NCBI RefSeq assembly: GCF_007655135.1
Contig: NC_045127.1
Span: 37,273,538 to 37,337,537 of the forward strand
DNA from: Punica granatum
Lineage: Eukaryota > Streptophyta > Magnoliopsida > Myrtales > Lythraceae
DNA length: 64,000 nucleotides
Reading direction: 5' to 3'
Below are positions 36,051 to 47,057 of this stretch, in pieces (within the stretch, counting starts at the first letter, position 1; the number at the start of each line of letters is the position of its first letter). The notes beneath the pieces are model-generated. The model did no database searches, was not told where the DNA came from, and worked only from the letters and a program-made list of their open reading frames with translations. A program made the position numbers and the translations under genes.

Positions 36051-36857
36051 TCAGACCTTTACAGAAGTGAGCATACCAACATCATTACCTATTAGTAAAA
36101 TGTCATCCGCGTATAATATAAGAAAGGCAATCATGCTCCCACTAACCTTCTTATACACACATGGCTCATCTTCATTCTTGATGAAACCAAAGGACTTTGC
36201 AGCCTCATCAAAACGTCGATTCCAACTCCTCGAAGTCTGCTTAAGACCATAAATGGATCTCTTAAGTTTGCACACCTTGGATTTATCCTTGGATTCAAAA
36301 CCCTTGGGTTGGTCCATGAATATGTCTTCCTCAATGTATCCATTAAGGAAGGCGGTCTTGACATCCATCTGCCAAACCTCATAATCATAGTGCGCGGCAA
36401 TGGCTAGCATTATCCTGATGGACTTTAGCATAGCTACAGGCGAGAAAGTCTCCTCATAGTCGACTTCCTGCCTCTGGCGATAACCCTTCGCCACTAGCCT
36501 AGCGTTATAAGTCTCTACCTTCCCATCAGCACCAATCTTCCTCTTGAAGACCAACTCGTTCCCTATTGGTACTATACCTTCAGGAAGGTCAACAAGATCC
36601 CAGACTTGGTTCTCTCTCATGGAGTCTATCTCGGACTTCATGGCCTCTAGCCATTTAAAAGAATCTATATTTGATATAGCTTCTTCATAAGTGTAAGGAT
36701 CATCCCTATGATCATTATCTCCATAAACAAACAACTCTTGTACGTTCTCATGAAGATTAAGGTATCTCACGGGAGTATGAGTTATCCTACCAGACCATCG
36801 AGGTTCTGTGATATTTTCAACCTGAGTAGGTGTCTCAACTGGTTGATCAGTGTCCAT
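36051..36857 (-). pseudogene. Copia pol: reverse transcriptase core
   Basis: 268 codons. Motifs in order are RWSGRITHTPVRYLN of the linker, NQVWDLVDLP, LVAKGYRQRQEVDYEETFSP, MDVKTAFLNGYIEEDIFM, and the catalytic YADD box in LILYADDILLIGND near residue 250. The catalytic aspartates are intact. The frame is closed by TGA at 36051. The frame upstream is broken by TGA at 36882-36884 and TAG at 36951-36953. Confidence 0.93.
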
Positions 36858-36950
36858 CGAAATAGGCCCCTGATTGGTCTGTCACATTGATGACTCCTCA
36901 TCAAGTACTATATGCCTTCCTATACCACCTTCCTGGACAAACTGTTTCTC

Positions 36951-37664
36951 CTAGAAGATTGCATCTCTACTGATAACAACCATTTGTTCAGCAGGGAAAT
37001 AAAAATAGTATCCAAGGCTGTCACTTGGATAACCAATAAACCTACCTTTCTCGGACCAGGTTTCCAATCTATCAGTCTTTTGCTTCTTAATGAATGCAGG
37101 ACAACCCCAAATCTTAACGTGCTTAAGACTAGGTGTTCTACCATTCCATATCTCATATGGAGTGGTAGAGACTAACTTGCTTGGAATCCTATTAAGCAAG
37201 TAACATGCGGTATGCAGCGTATATCCCTACATTGAAATGGGGAGATCTTTATAGCTCATAATCGACCGAACCATGTCCAACAGGGTACGGTTCCTCCTCT
37301 CAGAAACTCTGTTCAACTGTAGTGTTCTTGGTGGAGTAAATTGAGAAATAATACCGTATTCCTTTAGGAAATCACCAAATTCAATACTCATGTACTCTCA
37401 TCCTCGATTTGATCGAAGAGTCTTGATGCTCTTCCCTTTCTTCTTTTCTACTTCAGCTTTGAATTCCTTGAACTTTTGAAAAGATTCAAGTTTATACTTC
37501 ATAAGATAAACATACCCAAAACGAGAATAATCATCGATAAAGGTAATGAAGTAGGAATATCCACCCCAAGCCACTTCATTAAATGGACCACATACATCGC
37601 TACGTATGAGTTCTAAAACTTCTTCAGCCCTCTTCATTTGTCCTACAAATGGAGTCCTAGACAT
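36951..37664 (-). pseudogene. Copia pol: integrase
   Basis: One reading frame with stops at 37398-37400 (TGA), 37227-37229 (TAG) and 36951-36953 (TAG). The first catalytic Asp is in RSDVCGPF. The second should be in the LRSDRG-type motif but reads LRSNRG, an Asp-to-Asn change that would abolish catalysis. The catalytic Glu is kept in SERRNRTL. Further on, TACYLLNRIPSK, TPYEIWNGRTPS and the WGCPAF motif are typical of copia integrase C-terminal parts. There is no frameshift. Confidence 0.9.
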
Positions 37665-37700
37665 TTTGCCTTGAAGACAAGACTCGCAAGTCGGATTGGG

Positions 37701-38750
37701 TTATGAACCCAATGGAACTATAAGTCCCATCTTCTCCAACTTACTTATCCTATCATTTGCAACATTCCCTAGCCTAAGGTGCCAAAGTTGCTTTAGACTT
37801 AGAGTAGATTCGGACACGGTATTAACCTCAATCGTATTCGGAAGCGTTTCATTTCTAGCTCTAAGATAATAAAGTCCATCGTGTAAATAACCAACGCCAA
37901 TAAGTTTATTACCATAATAAATGTCGCAAACATCATGCTTGAAATCAAACAAATATCCACTCCTAGTCAAACTAGAAACTGAAATAATGTTCCGATAGGC
38001 GTTTGGTAAAACTAAAATACGATCTAGAAATAAAACATGTCCATCTAGATGTAACGAAGTCGACCCCACAGCTTTGGCCGCAACACTTGCTCCATTGCTG
38101 ATCTTTATGCAAACCTCGTTCCTTCCGAGGACTCTACTACTTGCTAGTTCTTGCATAGAGGTACAAACGTGTGAGCTCGCACCAGTATCAAGAACCCAAG
38201 TTATAGATGAACTATATGAACCATTGGAACTAACATAACAAGAGATAGACATACCTTCTGAAGGTTTCTTTCCTTTGTTTGCCTTCAACGAGGCGAGGTA
38301 CTGAGAACAGTTCCTCTTCCAATGTCCATCCTTACCGCAGTGGAAACAAGTTCCCTTATCCGCAACAACCTTTGCCTTACCCTTTTTCTTGGTCACCCCT
38401 GCCGACTGTTGAGGAATAGAGCCTTTCTTGGACTTCTTCTTCTTCTTCCCAGTCTTACTGGAAGAAGTACCAGCCACAAGAACGATTTCCTTATCCTTCC
38501 TTTTGTTGTTCATAGCATTCTGTGCAATGACCAACATGTTCGGCAACTCAGACAACAAACATGATAACTTGTTCATGTGAAAGTTCATAATGAACCTTGG
38601 GAAAGAATCTGGGAGGGACTGAAGAACTAAATCCACATTGAGTTCTTTGTCCATTTGGAACTCAAGCTTCTCAAGCTGCTGAATCAGCCTGATCATCTTC
38701 TGCACATGAGCAACGACTTCAGTTCCCTCGTACATTCTCGCACGAAACAA
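37701..38750 (-). pseudogene. Copia gag C-terminus, zinc knuckle, protease and pre-integrase
   Basis: 349 codons. Residues 1-90 are the C-terminal half of Gag (SLPDSFPRFIMNFHMNK). A basic KKKKKSKKG tract follows, then a CX2CX4HX4C zinc knuckle at residues 135-148 (CFHCGKDGHWKRNC). The aspartic protease active site DTG is at 188-190 (WVLDTGASSHVC). The GAG-pre-integrase motif LWHLRLGNVANDRISKL is near the end. It is bounded by in-frame TAG (38754-38756) and TAA (37701-37703). All visible key residues are present. Confidence 0.92.
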
Positions 38751-38753
38751 TTC

Positions 38754-39188
38754 CTATGATATCTCATATCGTGCAGTCCTACTATTCTCCCCATATAGCT
38801 CCCTGAGATTCTTCAAGATCTCACGAGAACTCTTCATGTTCTCATGCTGCTTCTGCATCTCATTACTCATGGAAGCAAGCATATAACAGCGGACCTTCAT
38901 GTCATCAATAGACCACTGATCATATGCATTATGCTGATCACTCGTAGCATCCTCGCCAGGGAGTTCAATCTCTTGAGTCTCCAGGATGTATCCCAGAGCC
39001 TCCATGTTCAGGACAATGTTCAGGTTACGGAGCCAGTTCGAAAAGTTAGGCCCAGTGAACCTATTATCACTCAGTATGCATGAGAGATGATTCATAGATT
39101 TCATACTTATCATGATTGCATAGAATAACAAGATTAAATTAATAAATTTATGTATATATAACCATAATGACCATGGACTTTCAATCAA
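38754..39188 (-). pseudogene. Copia gag N-terminus
   Basis: The open frame begins at 39188, but the likelier start is ATG at 39113-39111. After it comes LSDNRFTGPNFSNWLRNL, the usual copia Gag opening, and the stretch before it is hydrophobic leader translation. Features further on are MLASMSNEMQKQHE and LYGENSRTARYEI, of the UBN2-type Gag fold. TAG at 38754-38756 stops it, one transition from CAG, and the same frame continues into the next segment. Confidence 0.9.
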
Positions 39189-39774
39189 AATGGTCTCCCA
39201 CTATCTTTTCAAATCCTACACTTCCAAAATAGGAAACGGGAATCCTAATCAGGAAAGATTCCTAGCGGGTGATTGAATTCTCATAGAATACTAATTTCCT
39301 CAAGTATCTGCCATTATTGGAAACAAGCACTCTACAAGCGAACAACTCTTTGTTCAGTACATCTCTATGTACGGCTCAATCAATTCGGCTCCTAATACTC
39401 TGAACCTCAGGTGCCTACCATTATTGGTCCTTCATACATAGTTAAGTCTGATCCACCAAAACCCTAAATGTCATCTACCTCAGGTGCCTGCCGTTATCGG
39501 CAACCGACGATCTAAAACATCACAGCGATTACTGCAACCTTTTCAGCCGCTATGGCCATCCAGCAGCCACCTGCTGTAGCTGTTCCTGGCCACGAAAAGG
39601 CCATCTCGCGGCTGACCTTTCAGCCGAGAGAGATCACTGGTTCGGTTATCTAAACTCGGTTACAAGAAACGATTTCTCGTACCCGATCCGATACCGATTT
39701 ATCAAACACTTTAATAAATCACAATCAACCACCAAATTAGGCACAAAACATGTATCTAATCGATTAGAAGGGTG
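39189..39774 (-). mobile_element. Copia leader with three short repeats
   Basis: Untranslated region between primer site and gag. On the plus strand it holds three versions of a 23-base motif (CCTCAGGTGCCTGCC plus NTTATTGG) at 39298-39320, 39405-39427 and 39478-39500. Confidence 0.7.
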
Positions 39775-39786
39775 GCTCTGATACCA
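39775..39786 (-). promoter_or_regulatory. Copia primer-binding site
   Basis: The minus strand reads TGGTATCAGAGC, the classical plant copia site complementary to the 3' end of initiator methionine tRNA. It lies one base after the 5' LTR end CTAACA. Confidence 0.95.
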
Positions 39787-39787
39787 C

Positions 39788-41641
39788 TGTTAGAAAACCG
39801 AATACATGCGCAGCGAAAAAGTTAATTACGGTAAAAATCAAATTTTTATCGCGTGCTCATTTTAATCGAAAACTTCAAGATCATATGTTGGCATAAGAAT
39901 CGCCTTCTAAATGAATAGACAACATAACATATCGAATCTACAAGAAAAGTTTAAACTTTTATACTAACTTTGTTGATTCGAGTCGATCAAACTAACCGTC
40001 CAAGTGTCAGGTCTCTAGTTCGTCCACACGAGCATGTCTCCATCGAGATTAGACTCCTCTCAACCCGTACACTCCGATCTAGGTCACCAATCTCGAACGG
40101 AATCATCACGGAATGAAAGGATTTCTTCAAGGATGTCAAAGACAACACCAAAGCGCCGAACCGGAACCGAAAAGAACTCCGATCAACCTTGGGATTTGTG
40201 CGACTGAGTTGCTTGTTGATTGCTTCAGTCAAAACCTTCTCTCTTTCTCTCTAATATCGGTTGATGATCGATTGCATTATTAGGGTTATCTGTAAGAACA
40301 TATCTATATATATCTTTACCCTAGGGACTAAAATGCAATTATTAATTAATAAATCACAAATGAGTCCTCACACTTAAGTCATCCAATGACTTGCCCTTGT
40401 TGTAAGAAAGAAAGATCAAACAAGTCATTGACACGAGTTTCCATCAGTAGACAATCTATTTATAGAAAACTCTCCAAATAAGGAAACTATCATATTTCCT
40501 TAATTAGATTTATCCTTGATATTGAACTCGGCTTCAGGATGTGCTAGCACCCTTGCAACCACATTGCAAGCCTCGTTCGATAATTAATTCCTAATTAACT
40601 TTCTTAATTAGAATTAATTATTTTCTCGGTTTAAACACGCTCAATGTGTGTGACTAACTACGTTCATCATCAAATGGTAATAGGATTATAGTATCAACTC
40701 ATTTGACACTACTAGAAACTCTTTCTATAACCAAAAGTATAATTCCCAAAATGCCATTGGTTCCCAAAGTTCACGAGTGACACCTAGCAGCATATCGTGA
40801 CAATCCAAATGATGACGAATGTATAATTTAAACATTCTGATGATCCTCTGATAGTATATGCCATGCATTGAATCCCTTCAATACAAGATCCCGATCTAGC
40901 CAGAGCTACGGTAAATGCTAAACTCTATAGCCGATCATATGGACTCTCTAATTTCATTCTTAGATCTGTAGTACTTGAGCATAAACTCTTTTCTATTCGA
41001 ATCTATCTACCACAGCCGAAAATTTCTCGATCCAGAACAAAACTCATATCCATAGGACCTTTTCCCTGTTTACTTAGGTTAGTGAATCCCGTCTTAATCG
41101 GACACCTAACTTCAAGTATAACTAACTAGGACCACTATTTGTCGAATACTCATGCTAAGCACAAATATATTAGCAGTAGCAAATCCTAATCACCTATACT
41201 TGAGATAGCGTTCCATCTCAAGTCTAAGGACTATATGCACTAATACGATCCAGATAACATTCATTGACATTAGTAAATTACTGTATGAATATTATTTACA
41301 CGTCACGTTCGACTACTTATCATATAAGTATCCACATATGTTATGATAAAAGTTACCAGTAGCATGAGATTCACTACTCCATCTTCATTAGTATCTGTAT
41401 ACTAATCATGGAAATAGACAGAGGTGACGATCTATCTGGAGAAATAATGTCTAGTTAATTCTCCTACGATCGTGAACAGTTTAAAGATATTCTTATCGAA
41501 TTACTTCGTCACTCATATTCTTAACTCTTAAGGACTTTATTCTAATAAACATAGACAATATACGAATAATAGAATAAACTTTATTGCCATAAAAGGAATT
41601 ATCCAAATACATAAATTAGGCTCTAGGGCATATCACTAACA
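39788..41641 (-). mobile_element. Copia 5' LTR, complete (1,854 bp)
   Basis: The minus strand starts TGTTAGTGATATGCCCTAGA and ends ...TTTTCTAACA. TGTTAG and CTAACA form perfect 6-bp terminal inverted repeats. Confidence 0.93.
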
Positions 41642-42640
41642 GCGACTACTCTAAACGGAGCGACTATTGCTATAGATCCTCAGTCGCAAGCTCTAGAAAA
41701 AGTGGTGGATCTCGAGGGTGAAGGGAATGAGGCTCCCCAAGCCCCTTAAACTGTTGATAGTACAATTCCAAGCAGCTCCATATGCACGACTAGCAAAGAT
41801 GTCACAACAGATGTTGAGAGAGTAGGGAAGAGTCTTGAACTTCCCGCGGACTAAAATATTACTAAAATGATCGACTTGAGCGACCCCAAAGACGCTACTC
41901 AGCTGTTGCGGTTCACCATCCTCCTTAACGACATCATTGATAGGATTGGTGATGCAGATTGCAAAGTGGTGGTGCGCATACTCACCATCGATGTTAAAAA
42001 CGTAAGTGTTAATTATACTCTCCCTTTCTACTATGTTGCTCACCTTTATTCCAAATAGTAACGTCTCTTGCCCCTTGTCACAGCGGAGCTCTGTTGAATT
42101 TCAAATAATTTAATATAGAATAGATGGCCTAGTTATACAGGGTTTGCACGACAAGTTGAGGGCTCTAAGCGACAGGTCAAAGCGCTTGAAAAGGAGGTGG
42201 AGGAGAAAGAAGGGGAAAAGAGAGCATTGAAGCAGTCGCTTGACGCGACTGATAAATTAGCGGTGAAGACTTAGGATCATCTGAACGTGATCCTAAGAGA
42301 GAAACAAGAGCTCGACGACACTCTATTTATCGAGAAGTAAAAGATTGAGAAGCTGATCAACGACCAAGCTTTGGTCGAGGTTGAACACGATAACCTCAAG
42401 TAAGAGGTCGAGCAAATGGAGAAGGCCTTGAGTGATAAGGAGAAAGATCGTCTTGATGCTCTCAAGTAGGCCGAGGAGTAGAAAGCGAAAGAAATCAAGG
42501 CGTTAAAACGCAAGCATAAAAGGGAGTTGCGCTAACATGCTGCCCAATCCCTGTACTAGAGCTTTTGTGCTCTAAAGGAGGGACTTCTTAAGAAGCAAGG
42601 TGAAGACTATATTTGGTGGGACATATATTTGTATGCCATG
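41642..42640 (+). pseudogene. Antisense extra ORF of the Tat-like remnant, decayed
   Basis: From 41642 one plus-strand frame reads ...ATIAIDPQSQALEKVV...DLSDPKDATQLLRF...DADCKVVVRIL to 42001, with two internal TAA codons. A GTAAGT donor at 42002 and an ACAG acceptor at 42137-42140 suggest a 139-bp intron. From 42143 a Glu/Lys-rich frame follows (QVKALEKEVEEKEGEKRALKQ and further heptad-like stretches), with at least eight stop codons, most one change away from Gln, Glu or Lys. The simple splice does not keep frame, so there is also a shift. A coiled-coil protein is the best guess. Not functional. Confidence 0.55.
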
Positions 42641-42846
42641 TAATCATTTCATAGACCTTATGAGAATGGCATGAAACATTTTCCAAGTGTTTATTTCTCA
42701 AGCAAGCACTTTATTCATCTTCACTCGAGTAGATTGTTGCGAATGTGTGTTTGATGCTTTGGATTGTAGCAATGGAGTAATTTAATCGCGTAGCCAACAC
42801 TTAGGGCATTGTACTAGCGCTACAAAGCCAAGTTGAGTTGTAATCA

Positions 42847-43190
42847 GTGGAGTTTACCACTCCTACTCCACCAGCTTTTCAATTGAGGCTGAGATGGTTG
42901 AATTTGATTGGACAGAGTAGTGCTAGTCGCTACAACTCGGCCAACCTCTTGGTCAAGACCGAGGCAATTGAATTTGACTGGAGCAAGTGGAGTTAGTCGC
43001 CCTAACTCAGCCAGCCTCTCGGTTGAGTCCGAGATAATTAAATTTGACTGGAGCGAGTGGAGCTAGTCACTCCAACTCAGCCAGACTCTCAGTCGAGGCC
43101 GAGGCTATTGAATTTGACTGGAGGGTATAGAGCTAATTGCCCCAAATCGACCAACATCTCGGTCAAGATTGAGGCAATTGGAGTGAGTTG
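42847..43190. repeat. 70-bp tandem repeat in the Tat-like remnant
   Basis: AATTTGACTGGAG starts units at 42901 (variant), 42971, 43041 and 43111, exactly 70 bases apart, with partial units at both ends. Each unit includes CAACTCAGCCAGCCTCTCGG. About 4.8 units in all. Confidence 0.9.
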
Positions 43191-43394
43191 AATAGCTGCT
43201 TTAGAAATAATGCATGTAAAATTGTAATAGTCGACATGATTTGGAGAAAAACGCGCTTCTTTATTGAATAATCATCAAAAGCAATACTCGACTAGCTCAG
43301 CGAAGGGTTGAGCATGACCGGAGCTAATAAATGTAAAGTACTTGAAATAAACCTAGCATGCTAAAAGAAAACCTAATACTTGAAGACTAGAATC

Positions 43395-44420
43395 GTGCAT
43401 ACCCCATAACTGATAAAATTTTCGAAGATGCTCGGCGTGGAAATGGCATGGTAGGGTCTTGCCCTTCATGTCTTTCAGCAAATAAGTCCCTAGGTCATAG
43501 GCTTTGACGTTCTAGTACGGGCCTTCCCATTTTAGGCTCAACTTGTTGCCAGCCCTTCTTGAGAAAATGTTCTTTTGCAGGACTAAGTCTCCCAGGACTA
43601 AGCTCATAGGTTTTACTCGATTGTTGAGGTAGCGAGCAACCCATTCATTTCCCTTCATAATTCTAGAGTCTGTTTCCTAGCACTTTTCCTTGATGTAGTC
43701 CAAGGCTAGCTTCATTCATGTGGTATTGTCCTCCTTGTTAAAATTTTGCACCCTTCGTGACCTCAAGCCAATCTTGACTAGGAGAATAGCCTCCGAGCCA
43801 TAGACTAAGCTGACTGGAGTCTAGCATGTTCCTTTCCTTGGAGTTGTCTTGTAGGACTAGAATACATTATGGAGCTGATCCGCCTAGTTGCCCTCCAATG
43901 CATGGACCCTCGTTCAGATACCGCGGAGGAGCGTCCTATTGGACACATCAGTTTGCCCATTGGACGGAGGATGGGCGACTGTAGAGAACTTCTGCTCTAT
44001 GTTGAGTGCTTTGCAGAACTCTTTGAAGGCCTTTGAATCAAGCTGGGTACCATTTTCGAAGATAAGCGTGTAAGGCATTCCGAGTCTGTAAATAATATTG
44101 TGCTTGACAAACATCTCAAAGCAACTGCTTCTACCTCGATCCACTTAGAGAAATAGTCGACAGCTATTATGGGGATCCTTTTTTGACCTAGTGCCGGGGG
44201 AAATGGTGCCACTATGTCAATGCCCCACTAAGCGAAAGGCTAAAGGGAAGTGATGGGGAATTGATATGTTGGTGGCTGATGGGTTACTTTGACGAATTCT
44301 TGGCATTGTTGGCACTTCTGTACCAACTCCTTCGCGTCTACTGTGATAGTGGGCCAATGAGAACCAGGCTCTATGCTCTTTCATGAGCCTCTGCTATCCC
44401 CTGATGGATCTCCCTGATCA
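43395..44420 (-). pseudogene. Ty3/gypsy integrase, decayed
   Basis: Domains in minus-strand order are: zinc-finger end CQQCQEF (about 44310), HQPPTYQFPITSL and GID before the core, the first catalytic Asp in AVDYFSKWIE (about 44180), the core at 44144-43914, and a C-terminal part with MKGKTLPCHFHAEHLRKFY near 43420. At the second catalytic position the sequence has Glu (FENGTQ), and at the third, 35 residues on, Asp (NGQTDVSN), so both acids are exchanged. Several frameshifts and stops break it. Confidence 0.85.
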
Positions 44421-44790
44421 CATGATCCGCATCTTCAACGAATAGGTACCAACTCGGGCGTACAACTTTTACTCGCACGCAATAGGGCCCCCGAACTTAG
44501 GTCACTATTTCAAGACAAACAATTAAATCCCTAGACGGTTAGCATCTTGACCACCTAATGATTTAAATAGGTGGCTTACCGGCCTATAAAAAAGGTTAAG
44601 TGGTGACTCCAAATCCCGGGTCCCAAGCTCACAATCAAATATAACATAATCATCATAAGTCGATCGGGATTTAAAAACTCCATACTGTCATGTACAAACC
44701 CTTCAAATAGAGGCTTCTCGTTCAAAGACTTTTAGAATGTCACAAGAAATAAATTTTTGTAATTTGCAAAAAAAAAAATGAAAAACTTAA
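44421..44790. other. Spacer between the gypsy remnant and the microsatellites
   Basis: I see no coding or structural feature apart from an (A)11 run near 44768. Confidence 0.6.
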
Positions 44791-44973
44791 TTGTTGTTGC
44801 TGTTATCATTATTATTTTCATTATTATCATCATCATTATCATCATCATTATTATTATTACTACTACCACTGTTATCATTATTATTGTCGCCATCATCATC
44901 ATCATCACCATCATCATTATTATTACTACTACTATTGTTATCATTATTATTGTCATCATCATCATCATCATCA
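44791..44973. repeat. Compound trinucleotide microsatellite (ATT/ATC/ACT)n
   Basis: About 183 bases of TTA, TCA and CCA triplets, with an internal duplication of the ACTACTACTNTTATCATTATT part. It yields spurious long frames of Met/Ile or Asp/Asn on both strands. Confidence 0.95.
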
Positions 44974-45020
44974 AATGTTTTCTTAACTTTCACTAAATGG
45001 AATACTTGTTGAGACGATGA

Positions 45021-45047
45021 TAATAATAATAATAATAATAATAATAA
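45021..45047. repeat. (TAA)n microsatellite
   Basis: Nine TAA units. Preceded by TTTCACTAAATGGAATA. Confidence 0.95.
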
Positions 45048-45150
45048 TTTTTTGGGACAAATATAATTTCTATATTGAAAAGCAATAATAATAATAATTT
45101 TTATATATCCAATATTTTCATTGTTTCACCAAATGGAATAATTGATGGGT

Positions 45151-45237
45151 ACAATAATAATAATAATAATAACAATAACAAGAATAACAATAACAAGAAT
45201 AACAACAACAATAGCAAAAAGAACAACAACAATAATG
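45151..45237. repeat. (AAT/AAC)n microsatellite
   Basis: Interrupted AAT, AAC and AAG triplets. Preceded by TTTCACCAAATGGAATA, nearly the same flank as the previous array, so the array and its flank were probably duplicated. Confidence 0.9.
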
Positions 45238-47057
45238 GGTGGGATTTTGCTATCAACTAAAGGAGGGGCAGGGGAAAGGGCAACGAAGACATTTGACGTT
45301 TGTCTAGCTTGGAGCGGATAGACCAAGTGAGTGTTTGGTTTCGAAGAAAAAAAGTTGGGGAATTCATTATTAAAAAATTAGTTTTGATAATGGTTAGAAA
45401 AATATGTGAGATAATTTATTATAAAATTGGAGAAATAACAAAAAATAATGAATAGTTTGGAGAATTTAGTATTAAGAAATTAGTTGTAATAATGATTACA
45501 AAAAAAGTATGCGAGAGAATTTATTATTAAATTGAATAAAAAGATTAAAAAGTAATGATTATTTTGTTTAATTGAGGAAAGAATAGAGTAGAACGGAGTA
45601 GAGTATAATTATTATTTTCCAACCACACGAAGTACAAAACAACAAGGTTTGCTTGTGATTATTGTAAAATCGATTAAGGTTGTCGTTTGCCAAGGAATCA
45701 CACAAGTCTCCACATAAGACTTCCTATGCGGCATGGACGGCGAGTTGACGTTGAGACTATTTGTTAGACGGAACGGATTTTAGAGGATGAAATTGTAGGT
45801 AAATTTCTTTCAAGGACAAAATTGTTTGTTTTTAAATTTAACCAAATTGATAGCTTTCCCTAGATTGTATGATATTTAAATTAAGAATAAGTAAAACTTA
45901 ACAATGGCGTATACTCTCGGCTAACAATTAATAGGCTGCATGTTCTATATTCAGTGAGACTACTTGTGTCGCTTTATTAGGTATTAAGATTTTTATTTCA
46001 CTATACTAGACTCACGAGTCTCCCTTATAATAAAAAAAAATAAGTAAAACTTTTGAATTCTCAACCACATCTTACATGATAATTACGAAATCTGACTTTC
46101 ACTTATATAAATATTTATGATAAAAGAAATAACTTACTTTAAATGTTTAAGATAAGATACATATATATATATATATATATATATTCTTTAGTTTCGTTTT
46201 CATTAAGTTACATGATTAAATATTCAAAATAAGATATTCTTTAGAATTAAATCCATTTTCTCTGAGATGGAGCTTATCTTTTCACTATTACTTTTGAAAT
46301 ACTTCATGGTCAGGTAAATAAAAACTGGTCATCCACTTCTTTTCTTTATGAGAGAAAATATATAAACGAAAAGGATAAAATGAAGGCAAAGGTCGTACGA
46401 GAGAATCTTCATGCAAGCATACCTTTTCATTTTCAACACAATCACTTATGCCTCCTTTCTTCCAATTCCCTCGCTATTATAGCTGGAAAAATATTGCTTC
46501 CATTTTTGTTCATTTATTGTTTAATTTTATACTAGAATTGTAGCCACGCTACATGATCGATATGTATTATATAAACCCTTTCCAATTTACGTAATTTTTT
46601 TTGAGAATAGAAATATATATTATTGAAATTAAAAAGAATTTTATTTAAGTTAGTAGTATAGAAAAGCAAGTTAAGTTTCTATATCAATTATCAATAAAGT
46701 AATGGGAAAATACTGAAAAGGGCCGCTATCTTTGGTGATTTTTCTTTTTGAAGTCTTAGCTCTTAGTATTTACTTTTGTATAGATAACGCCATTCCATTT
46801 AAAACTATATAAAAAAGGCTATCTGTTGGTCGAATGCCTTTCTACTTATTTTAATACATTCTTCAATTTCAAACAATTAAAAATTAGTTTTAAAATTCTG
46901 ATTTTTTTTTAAAAAAAAAACTGTAGAGCAACATTGTTGCTCGAAGAGAAGCGGTGGAAATGTCGCCAAACGCCACAACCTCGATGATCGAGGAGGTGGT
47001 CATCCGCGACGACCCCACCCCTTGAAATCAAGATCCAAAAGGAGGTGTGACCTTCGG
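45238..47057. other. AT-rich spacer before copy B
   Basis: No gene seen. (AT)12 lies at 46161-46184. From about 46920 the sequence turns GC-rich (GAGGAGGTGGTCATCCGCGA) and leads into copy B. This segment probably belongs to the duplicated unit too. Confidence 0.6.
46161..46184. repeat. (AT)n microsatellite
   Basis: Twelve AT units. Confidence 0.95.

Larger units (their letters stand above)
34806..41641 (-). mobile_element. Ty1/copia retrotransposon with a truncated 3' LTR
   Basis: A minus-strand element. It has a 5' LTR (41641-39788), an initiator-Met-type primer site (39786-39775), a leader, a gag-pol frame (39113-35181), a polypurine tract (35122-35113) and only about 307 bases of 3' LTR (35112-34806). 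The domain order Gag, protease, integrase, reverse transcriptase, RNase H is the copia order. GCGAC follows its right end; the left flank is lost. Confidence 0.92.
41642..44420 (-). mobile_element. Degraded Tat-like Ty3/gypsy remnant
   Basis: In minus-strand order it has integrase (44420-43395), a 70-bp tandem repeat (43190-42847), and then an antisense coiled-coil ORF (plus strand, 41642-42640). Pol, 3' UTR repeat and antisense extra ORF before the 3' LTR is a layout described for Tat elements. The copia element cuts its left side. Confidence 0.7.

Noticed and set aside
35181..39113. Copia element still coding-competent
   Set aside because: Seven in-frame stops, a changed integrase catalytic Asp and a truncated 3' LTR.
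44732..45012. Open frames rich in Met/Ile, Asp/Asn or Leu/Ser
   Set aside because: Translations of trinucleotide microsatellites.
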